NCBI GenBank assembly: GCA_910586355.1
Contig: CAJUHJ010000002.1
Location: 5,597-69,596 of the forward strand
Source: an uncultured Lachnospiraceae bacterium
GTDB taxonomy: Bacteria > Bacillota > Clostridia > Lachnospirales > Lachnospiraceae
Direction of reading: 5' to 3'
Length of the DNA: 64,000 nt
Made by a program: the position numbers and the translations under genes. Below, piece by piece: positions 53,077 to 62,000 of the stretch; the stretch's first letter is position 1; each line of letters opens with the position of its first letter. A model generated the notes under the pieces. That model was not told the DNA's origin. It worked only from the letters and a program-made list of their open reading frames with translations, and ran no database searches.

Positions 53077-53103
53077 AAAACGGCGGGAGATTCCCGTCGT
53101 TTT
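53077..53103 (+). terminator. Terminator after ilvN
   Basis: AAAACGGCGGGA pairs with TCCCGTCGTTTT (12 bases, one G-T pair) around a 3-base loop. It has flanking A and T runs. Confidence 0.8.
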
Positions 53104-53132
53104 GTATGTAATTTGTAATATAAATCATATAG

Positions 53133-53642
53133 TCAGCGCGCCAATACCTGTAAAATTTCACCAACATACATTGTATGTAAATCGCCGTCTTTGTAATGTG
53201 TAATTTCAATGTTAGGATCTACAAAGGAATCCGGTGTGATTTTCGTAGCGGAAAGTTTATTGCAGGTGATAATAAAGTTTCCTTCATCTATAAATGGAAC
53301 ATTGTCGGCATAATTTAGATTCAGGTGAGCCATTTTTAATTTGTCTTCGCGTTTGCCGGAAACGCTGCCTAAATACATAAGAGAGGATCTGCTGAACTCT
53401 TTTGGAAAAAAGGTCAGGGAAAAAGTAGAGCACAAATCCATAAATTGTTTGGTATACCGGGAGTCACGGACAAAAACATAACAGACATTTTTGCCCCAGA
53501 GCACACCCATACCGCCCCAGCTAATCGTCATAACATTTGCCTTGTGCTGATTGCCAGCAGTCAGTACGGCCCAGTTTTTACCGATCATTGTAAAGGGGTT
53601 ACATTCTAACATTTCGATAGGATAAGGTTGGAATGTATGCAT
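53133..53642 (-). CDS. Flavin reductase-like (FMN-binding split-barrel) protein
   Basis: The 169-residue protein has the split-barrel pattern of flavin reductase-like proteins: NPFTMIGKNWAVLTAG, then ANVMTISWGGMGVLWG and VCYVFVRDSRYT. These bind FMN and often act as oxidoreductases; the partner is unknown. A promoter lies at 53682-53710. Confidence 0.88.
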   Translation of the reverse strand: MHTFQPYPIEMLECNPFTMIGKNWAVLTAGNQHKANVMTISWGGMGVLWGKNVCYVFVRDSRYTKQFMDLCSTFSLTFFPKEFSRSSLMYLGSVSGKREDKLKMAHLNLNYADNVPFIDEGNFIITCNKLSATKITPDSFVDPNIEITHYKDGDLHTMYVGEILQVLAR

Positions 53643-53681
53643 ATGATTTACCTCCGTTGAAATATTTTTTAAATTTAGATT

Positions 53682-53710
53682 ATTATAGTATAATTTTTTA
53701 AGAGGTGCAA
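53682..53710 (-). promoter_or_regulatory. Promoter of the flavin reductase-like gene
   Basis: On the minus strand TTGCAC (53705-53710) and TATAAT (53682-53687) are 17 bases apart. Confidence 0.75.
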
Positions 53711-53787
53711 TACTTCTATAATTTATTTGTTTAAAGCGACGTTTACGTTTCCGATTGTATCAGGCGCGCAAAATTCTGCACTGACGA

Positions 53788-53816
53788 TTGAAAAATAGAC
53801 AAGGATAGCATATAAT
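53788..53816 (+). promoter_or_regulatory. Promoter of the surface-protein pair
   Basis: TTGAAA (53788-53793) and TATAAT (53811-53816) are 17 bases apart, 57 bases before the GTG of the first gene. Confidence 0.75.
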
Positions 53817-53873
53817 TAAGGATATACTGGAATATTCATTAAAAATTTTGGAAAATATGGGAGGATATATACA

Positions 53874-56800
53874 GTGGGAGAGTTGCAAAATGAGAAAAAA
53901 CATCTGAAAAAGAAAATAGCGGCCATACTTTTAATGCTTTGTCTGCTTGTGACATTGCTGCCCGTTGAATATTACGGAATCGGGCCTTTGGGTGATGACG
54001 GCGAAGATCAAATACAATGGGAAATTTTGTCGTTTTCTGCGCTTCCGGAAGAACTCAGTATGCAGACAGTTCCTTTGGGAACGCCTTTAGAAGAATTGAA
54101 TCTGCCGAGCGCGCTTACGGCGATATGCCGCAAGTTACAACAAGAAGAAAATTTGCCTGAAACAGAAACAAATATGCCACAGCCACCGGAAACAGAGACG
54201 TCACAGGTGCCGGATACCGAATCAGAGACGACAGAATCGTCAGAGGTTCCGGATTCATCAGAGACGCCGGACGTTTTCGATACAGAAACGGAATCGTCAG
54301 AACCTTCCGATACAGAAGGTGAGGAGCCGGAAACGCAGATACCGGAGGCGCCAGATACCCAGGAGCCGGAAACGCCGGGGCCGGAGGCGCCAGATACACA
54401 GACACCAGAAGCGCCAGAAACGCCGGAGCCAGAGCAGCCAAAACTGCCGGATACAGAGGGTTCGTCCACAGAGCAAAAAACGCCGGATTCAGAAGAAAAT
54501 TTGGCGCAGCCGCAAGAAGAATCTCATCCGGTAGAAGCTTCTGAGACAACGACTGTAACAATTCAGGAAAACTATGCGGCTCCAAAGACCAGCGATTACA
54601 ATCAATTAATTTTAAACGAACAGAATTCCACGCCACAGCAATCAGGAGCAGAAACAATTTTAGTCAAAGGAATTGGCTGGACTGCGTCACCAGAATACAA
54701 CGCGGGTGAGGAAGGCGTTTATGTTTTCACACCAGTAATCCCAGCAGGTTATTTGCTGGCAGACGGAGTAGTTCCTGCGACGATTACCGTGACAGTAGAA
54801 GAAAATGGAATTGCTGCTTTAGCGGAAGAAATTGATACGGAGGAGTTACCACAAGGGACGCCGGAATTTGGCACAATCAGCGAAAATACGGTATGGGAGG
54901 CAGGTAGTTTAACGGACGGAGAGCTGACGATAAACGCGGGCGTTACTTTGGTATTGAACGGAGCCATAACAATAGAAGGAAAAGTAGTGATTTCCGGAGG
55001 CGGTACGATTTTAAGAGGAAACGCAGACGCGAATTTTATCGTAAATAATGGCTTTAACGCAGAATTAACGTTAAAAAATATTACAATAGAAGGCGGGAAT
55101 ATTCCTTCTGAGAAATCTATGATTGAAGCCGACAGAGGATATATTACATTATCTTCCGGCAGCAGGATTTTAAATTGTGTGAAAAGTACGGGTTCGGGAG
55201 CCGCGCTTTTGGCGTCAAATGCGAATGTAGTTTTTAGCGACGCTGTGATAGAAAATTGTTCTTCTGCTGAAAAAGGAGGCGCAGTGTATCTTACAAGCGG
55301 CAGAATGAATATTAGCAGCGGAACATACAGCGGCAACCGTACCACAGGAGAGTCGGCGATAGGCGGCGGTTTTATCTATAATAGTACTGCAGAATTAAAT
55401 ATTTACGGCGGAAGTTTTTTAAATAACACGTCTTTAGGCAGAGGGGGCTGTATTTACCATGATGGAACGGGCAGTACGAAAACGAAGCTGCATGGAGGAT
55501 ACTTCCAGGGAAATACAAGCGCTTATCCGGGAAGCGAGGGCAGCGGCGCGGTGTGGAATTCCGCTGTAAGTTCCGGTTCTTCGATGCTGTCTTTGTCAGG
55601 GCAGGTGCAGCTTTGCGGAGATGGCAGCAGCGTTTCCGGGACAGATGGTATTTATCTAGACAGACAGGGCGATACGCCCAGGAAAATGCGTATCAGCAGC
55701 ACATTAAATTATCCGGTCAAAGTATTTTTAGAAGCGCAGGAAGGCGCTGTAATTGCAGAAGGTGAGAGCGGATGTATTTTAAATGAACGGGATACGAAAA
55801 AAATTTCTTTTATTAATACGGGTTCCTCTGAAACTGCATGGCACGCCAGACTGGATGCAGAAAATAATCAGATTATTATCACAGAAGCAGATCCTGAATA
55901 TGATTATTATGTATATTATATCAGTAACGGCGGACAAGGTGAGGTAAAGGACGATGAACCGCATAAGAGCGGGGATATTGTTACGATAAAAAATGCGGAT
56001 GGTTTAAAATATTCCGGCCGTATATTTGTCGGCTGGAATACACAGGCAGACGGCCTGGGAGAATATTACGACGCCGGGGATGAATATACGATTACAGGGG
56101 ATTTGAATCTCTATGCGATTTTCAAAAGAAATCTTTCCGGTACATTTTATTCCGGCGGAGCCAATCAGTCTGTTACGATTGACGGAGCAAGGACAAACAG
56201 GGAAATTACAACTCCGGCTTTGGAGGCTATGGAGGGGTATACGCCGTTAGGCTGGAGTACAAAAGCAGACGGTTATACAGTGGAATATCCCGAAGGGACA
56301 AAGGTTACATTAAGTGAACCATTGGAATTTTATGGAATATATCAAAAAGACGTTACTATTTCATATGATATACAGTCAGAAGGCGACGTACCGGTTCGCC
56401 AGACAAAGCCTTTGTTTGCAAATGTGCATGAGATAATTTCATACCAGCGTCCGGATTTCACCTTGAATTCTGATGCGAAACGTATTGGATACAGACTGGG
56501 CGGCTGGAATACAAACGCGGATGGTACGGGCACGTCTTATCTGGCAGGAAGCACGCTGCGATTCGGCAGAAGCACGCTGCTTTATGCAGAATGGATTCCG
56601 GCCAAAAATACGACATATACCATAGAATATTATATGCAGAGCATTTCAGGGGACACATATGAAAAAAATGACGCTATGGAGGAGCATTTGCGGGCAGTTA
56701 CGGGAAGCGAAGTATCCGTAGAACCCAAAACAGTCGCCGGATTTACAGAAAATACTACGCATCCGTTAAGGGTCGTAACTGGCATAGTGGCAGCAGACGG

Positions 56801-59048
56801 GTCCCTGGCGCTGAAATTGTATTATGATAGAAATATCTATGAAATCAGCTTTGATTTAAACGGAGGAGAAGGAATTACCCCGGAAAAACAAAATGTGTGT
56901 TATGGCGGCCTGCTTACGGAAGTGGAGGAGCCAAAGAAAAAGGGGTATCAGTTTAAGGGCTGGTATACAGATGCAGCGGGAACGGAAGGAAAACGCTGGG
57001 ATTTTGCATTGACGGCGGAGCAAAATACCACATCTGATTCTGTTACTCTTTATGCAAAATGGGAAGATGAAACGGCTCCGGTTTTGGGAGAAGCATTTTA
57101 TAATGAAGGATATAAAAATTTATGGAATCAGATTATCCGTAAAAAAAGTCTGGTGATTGCTGTTCCGGTTACAGAAGAAGGAAGCGGCATAAAACAGGCG
57201 GATTATAAATTGATAGAAGATGGCGCGGCCGCGCGCAAAGAAGGCGGGATTGTATCAGGAAAGGCGGATTTAGAAACAAAAGACGGCCAGACGGCCGCTA
57301 AGGTTGTGATAGATAAAGACTTTAAAGGCATTGTTATATTTACCTGTACAGATAATGCCGGGAATATCTCGCCTGAAAAATCAGTGACGGCGGAAGACGG
57401 AAAAATTATCGTAGAAGACAATGCCCCGGAAATCCGTTTTTCGTTAGAAGGGGAAAAGTCGTCGGATTGGTTTTATGATTCGACGTCGGTTGACGTGATT
57501 GTAGAAGATGAAGAGACGAAAGACAGAGGAACTCTGGTTTCCGGAGGACTTTCAAGCGTCGTGTATCAAATCGACGGCGGAGAGGAAATTGTGGCATCGG
57601 ATGATTTTGCCGAAAATCAGATTGTATCCTGTTTGTTTACGGTTCAGGTAACAGGTTATGGTACGCATGTGTTAAGCGTAACTGCGTCAGATAACGCAGG
57701 AAACGTATCCAAAAAGCAGATTACAGTTGAGATTCGCAGACAAAAGAGGGCATACAAAGTAGAACATTATCTGCAGGAACCGGAAGGAGACATTTACAAA
57801 ATAGCAGAATCCGATACGGTAGAACAGATAGAGACCATAGGAACAGAAGTGACAGCCGAATCCAATACATATACTGGTTTTACAGAAAATAAAGAGCATC
57901 CGAAAAGAAAAGCATCCGGCGCAGTTTTAGAGGATGAAACGTTGGTATTAAAATTGTATTATGACAGAAATACCTATGAAGTGAAGTTTGATAAAAATGA
58001 CGGTACCAATCAGGAGCCTGTAAAACAGACGGTACGGTATGGCGCGCGTTTAAAGAAAATAGAAGAGCCCGTCAGAAACGGTTATACGTTTAAAGGGTGG
58101 TATAAAAAACCGGAAGGAACAAACGGCAGCCAGTGGGATTTTGAAAAGCCGGTAGAAAAGAATATATCTGCCCAGCCAGCGACCATTTATGCAAAATGGG
58201 AAGATGAAACGGCTCCTGTGCCGGGGGAAGCAACTTATCAGTCTGCGTATCGGACTTTGTTAAATTACATTATTCGTAAATCGAATCTGCTAATCTGCGT
58301 TCCAATACTAGAAGAAGGAAGCGGCGTGAAACAGGCGGATTATATTCTGATGCCGGATGACGGCGATATTGTAGAAGGAAAAGCACAAATAGAGGTAAAA
58401 GACGGCCGCACAGAGGCAAAGATTTGGATTAAAGATAATTATAAAGGATCGGTTTCTTTGACTGTGACTGACAATGCGGGGAATACGTCTGCTGAAAAAA
58501 TCATTACTTCTATGGATGGAGGCGTGATTGTGGAAGACAGCGCCCCAGACATTCGCTTTTCTTCAAAAGATGGGAAGTTATCGGATTCATTTGACGGGCC
58601 GGTTTCTGTCAGCGTCAATGTCAATGATAAGACAGACGACAGCAGAGTGGCGGGCGGTCTTGCAAATATTTCATATCAGCTTGATAAAAATGATAAAAAA
58701 GATGTGTCGGATGAAAAATTCAAAAAAGAAATTGTAGAATCTTATAATTTTGCTGTGCTTATTTCCAAAGGAGGAGAGCATACATTGACGGTAACTGCGA
58801 TTGACAATGCTGGAAATAAAAATGTGCAGCAAAAGAAGATAAAAATTGATGGACAGGGAGCGCAAGTATCAAATGCACAAAATCTTGAGGATGCTGATGG
58901 AAAAAAAGCATCCCCAAATGAAAGAGAGCCGCAGACGGGAGATTCCTCTAAGGTAGAACTTTATGCAACAATCGCGATGATTGCCGGATTTTTGTATGTG
59001 TTTTTGCTCTTTGTCAGCAGCAGAGAGGAGGAGAAGGAGAAAAAATAA
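53874..59048 (+). CDS. Giant cell-wall-anchored surface protein with InlB-type repeats and a PQTGD motif
   Basis: The 1724-residue protein starts at GTG after GGGAGG. A signal peptide covers about 1-35. A Pro/Glu/Thr-rich stretch (about 90-225) has repeats of PETE/PDTQ type. A beta-helix-like region (about 340-620) follows, with Gly-rich strand repeats. InlB/Listeria-Bacteroides-type repeats appear several times (phrases VGWNTQADG, LYAIF, FKGWYTDAAG, LYAKWED). A module of about 379 residues is duplicated (from about 56616 and from about 57753), each copy ending in an Ig-like domain. The C-terminus has REPQTGDSS, a hydrophobic helix and a Lys-rich tail: a sorting signal of LPXTG type. It is probably an adhesin; no sortase is in the window. 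Confidence 0.88.
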   Translation: MGELQNEKKHLKKKIAAILLMLCLLVTLLPVEYYGIGPLGDDGEDQIQWEILSFSALPEELSMQTVPLGTPLEELNLPSALTAICRKLQQEENLPETETNMPQPPETETSQVPDTESETTESSEVPDSSETPDVFDTETESSEPSDTEGEEPETQIPEAPDTQEPETPGPEAPDTQTPEAPETPEPEQPKLPDTEGSSTEQKTPDSEENLAQPQEESHPVEASETTTVTIQENYAAPKTSDYNQLILNEQNSTPQQSGAETILVKGIGWTASPEYNAGEEGVYVFTPVIPAGYLLADGVVPATITVTVEENGIAALAEEIDTEELPQGTPEFGTISENTVWEAGSLTDGELTINAGVTLVLNGAITIEGKVVISGGGTILRGNADANFIVNNGFNAELTLKNITIEGGNIPSEKSMIEADRGYITLSSGSRILNCVKSTGSGAALLASNANVVFSDAVIENCSSAEKGGAVYLTSGRMNISSGTYSGNRTTGESAIGGGFIYNSTAELNIYGGSFLNNTSLGRGGCIYHDGTGSTKTKLHGGYFQGNTSAYPGSEGSGAVWNSAVSSGSSMLSLSGQVQLCGDGSSVSGTDGIYLDRQGDTPRKMRISSTLNYPVKVFLEAQEGAVIAEGESGCILNERDTKKISFINTGSSETAWHARLDAENNQIIITEADPEYDYYVYYISNGGQGEVKDDEPHKSGDIVTIKNADGLKYSGRIFVGWNTQADGLGEYYDAGDEYTITGDLNLYAIFKRNLSGTFYSGGANQSVTIDGARTNREITTPALEAMEGYTPLGWSTKADGYTVEYPEGTKVTLSEPLEFYGIYQKDVTISYDIQSEGDVPVRQTKPLFANVHEIISYQRPDFTLNSDAKRIGYRLGGWNTNADGTGTSYLAGSTLRFGRSTLLYAEWIPAKNTTYTIEYYMQSISGDTYEKNDAMEEHLRAVTGSEVSVEPKTVAGFTENTTHPLRVVTGIVAADGSLALKLYYDRNIYEISFDLNGGEGITPEKQNVCYGGLLTEVEEPKKKGYQFKGWYTDAAGTEGKRWDFALTAEQNTTSDSVTLYAKWEDETAPVLGEAFYNEGYKNLWNQIIRKKSLVIAVPVTEEGSGIKQADYKLIEDGAAARKEGGIVSGKADLETKDGQTAAKVVIDKDFKGIVIFTCTDNAGNISPEKSVTAEDGKIIVEDNAPEIRFSLEGEKSSDWFYDSTSVDVIVEDEETKDRGTLVSGGLSSVVYQIDGGEEIVASDDFAENQIVSCLFTVQVTGYGTHVLSVTASDNAGNVSKKQITVEIRRQKRAYKVEHYLQEPEGDIYKIAESDTVEQIETIGTEVTAESNTYTGFTENKEHPKRKASGAVLEDETLVLKLYYDRNTYEVKFDKNDGTNQEPVKQTVRYGARLKKIEEPVRNGYTFKGWYKKPEGTNGSQWDFEKPVEKNISAQPATIYAKWEDETAPVPGEATYQSAYRTLLNYIIRKSNLLICVPILEEGSGVKQADYILMPDDGDIVEGKAQIEVKDGRTEAKIWIKDNYKGSVSLTVTDNAGNTSAEKIITSMDGGVIVEDSAPDIRFSSKDGKLSDSFDGPVSVSVNVNDKTDDSRVAGGLANISYQLDKNDKKDVSDEKFKKEIVESYNFAVLISKGGEHTLTVTAIDNAGNKNVQQKKIKIDGQGAQVSNAQNLEDADGKKASPNEREPQTGDSSKVELYATIAMIAGFLYVFLLFVSSREEEKEKK

Positions 59049-59098
59049 AGGGAAGCGCAGAAAAATATGGGAATTTTAACTGAAAGGATGGAGCCTAT

Positions 59099-62000
59099 AT
59101 GAAAATGAAATGCAAAATGCAGCAAAAATTGAAACCATTTATTAGTATTCTGCTGGCAGTCCTGTTAGTTTTTGGGCTGGCTCCGGCATCATTCTTTCCC
59201 GCATCAGAGGTTTTGGCAAAAGATTTAGAACTTTCTGGTGTTTTGAGCGGAACAGAAGGAAATATTACCTGGCAGCTGACGCCGTTAGAGCCTTCCGATT
59301 GGGATTTGAAGATAGGAACACCCTATAAATTGACCCTGAGTGGAACGGGGGATATGAAGAGCTATGTCCAATCTGGAAATTCTTTTCAATATCCAGACAA
59401 AAAAGGCACATATAAAACATGTTATTATTCAACCGCGCCTTGGAAAACATATGCGCCTTATATTTGTTCATTAGAAATCGGAAACGGTATTACAAGTGTC
59501 GGCAGTTATTCATTTTTTAGCTGTGTCAGCTTAAAAGAGGTATCTATTCCAGCAAGCATAACAAAAATTGGCGGCGATGCGTTCAGCAATTGTTATTTGT
59601 TGGAGAGTGTAACTGGCTGCGAAGGTTTGACGGAGATTCAAAGTTACGCATTTAGTAATACGAGTGAGTTAAGGAGTGTTCAGTTAGAGGGGAGTCGTGT
59701 GCATACGATCGGAGAGTCTGCTTTTTGCGAGGCTTTTAATTCAAGTACAAAATATTCAAATCAAATCACACTGCCGCCCACATTAAAGAAAATTGACAGC
59801 AAGGCTTTTAAATCTAGTAATTTAGCGGGTATTTCGCTGCCTGCGAGTGTGGAGGAAATCGGCAGTGAAGCTTTTATGAGCAGTCGTATAGAAAGCATAA
59901 CAATGCCTTCCAATATGCCGTTGGCAGGCATCGGAGAAAAGGTTTTTGCAAAAAGTCATTTGAGAAATATTATATTGCCCAATAATATAACTGAAATAGG
60001 AAAGAATGCGTTTAGCAGCTGTCCAAATCTGAAAGAAATAATACTCAATAACGGTTTGTTAAAAATCGGTGAAAACGCATTTGCACCAATAGAACCAGAA
60101 AATCATTTTGATATTATTGAAACTATTTCGATTCCGGATACTGTAACAGAAATCGGGGAAAAAGCATTTGAAAAATGTGCTGTAACAGAGGTTCATTTTG
60201 GTGCAGATTTGCAGACAATTGGTAATTCTGCATTTATTGGTTGTAATAATTTGTCAAAGGTGAGTTTTTCAGGAAATCAGCTTACTTCGATTGGAAATTC
60301 TGCGTTTTCCGTCTGCAGTAATTTAGGTGAGATTTCCTTGCCAGGCAGTGTGTCAAAAATCGGAAATGAAGCATTTTCCAAGTCTGGTCTTTCTGCTTTT
60401 ACAGTGCCTCAAAGTACGTCGGATATTGGTTATGGTATTCTTTATAATTGTACAAATTTGGATCGTATTGCAGTTGCAGATGGTAATCCGAATTTTACGA
60501 TTTTAGGGGATGCTTTATACGAGATAAAAAATGCGGTTCCTTATCGTGCAATTGCTTATCCGATTAAGAAAGCAGCAGACAGCTATACGGTTGCAGACGG
60601 AGCTGAGGTTATTGATGAATATGCGTTTGCAAAGTCTAAATTTAAAGAACTTATCTTATCAGATAGTGTGAAAAATTTAAATAGCAATGCCTTTGCAGAT
60701 TGTGCCGGCTTAGTATCTGTATATATTGGAAAATCAGTATCAACAATAGCTACTGGAGGAAGCGGGGCTTTTTATAATTGTAAGAAGCTCAGCACAATTA
60801 CGACATCTTCTGAGGATAGTAATCTCGTAGCTAAGGAGAATGTTCTTTATAATAAAGACTTTACAGAGCTTTATCTGTATGCGTTTGCGAAGACGGATTT
60901 GGAGTACCATGTTTTAGATACTGTAACAACGATTAAAGATTATGCGATTTATGTCGTGCCAGAATTAAAAGAATTGTATTTGCCGGAAACATTGAAATCA
61001 CTTTCAGCTGGCGCTGTAAATACATGTGAAAAATTGAAATCTATTTATTTTGCCGGAGGTGAACCTTCAAAAGTCACTAATTCTATTAGTAGCAATGCAA
61101 AAGACCTCCTTTTGTTCCGTTTGAAAGATGTCCAATGGAATGATTCGGCATGGACGTCTTATGAGTTTGCAGAATGGGATCCAAACGAGGACTTTGTAGA
61201 TGGCGGTGAGATAGCGCCTTCGGAAGGTTTTGAGGGTTTTTCCTGGGAATATGAGCGTTTTAATGGAAGGCTCACTTTAAATGGAGCTGAATTTATACCA
61301 GATTATAATGCGGATTCGGATTTGCCTCCATGGAATGATTATATAGGAGAAATACAGACAATTGAAGCGAATGTGGAGAAAGTAGGTGATTATGCTTTTT
61401 ATCAGGCAGATCGTCTGCGCCGTCTTTCAAAAGAACAAAAACCGACTGCGATTGGAGCTCATGCGTTTGAAAATTGTAAAAAGCTGGTATACATTACATT
61501 GTCAGATGAGGTTTCAATTGGAGAATATGCGTTTGCTGGCAATATCAGCTTAAACAAATCGCTGTCTTTAAATCATGCGGCAGCAGTTGGAGCCCATGCG
61601 TTTGAAAACTGTTCTTCTCTTAAGAGCATAAGTTTAGCTTTTAGTTCGGCTGAATCAATAGGGGAGAGCGCATTTGCAGGCTGTACGGCATTATCGAAAG
61701 TTACGCTGCCTTTTTCTCCGGAATATTCTGAACGTTTATCAATAGGAGATAATGTATTTAAAGATTGTATTGCGCTGGAAAGTATAATGCTTCCAGCAAA
61801 ACTTGATTCGATTGGAGCAGGCGCTTTTAATGGCTGCGTGAAATTGAGCGAAATTGATATTCCATCTAAGGTTTCGGCGATTAAAGACGATACATTTGCA
61901 GGCTGTACGGCGCTTAAAAAAGTCATATTTTATACCGATTCCGTATCTGCAGGACTTACATCAATTGGAAAAGGCGCTTTTGATGGCTGCAGCTCTTTGA

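Noticed and set aside
54008..54469. Minus-strand frame rich in Ser/Gly (153 codons)
   Set aside because: It mirrors the Pro/Glu/Thr-rich repeats of the surface protein; composition is explained by the other strand.
54100..54540. CRISPR array or minisatellite in the Pro/Glu repeats
   Set aside because: The short repeats are in frame, uneven and lack unique spacers; they encode a low-complexity linker.
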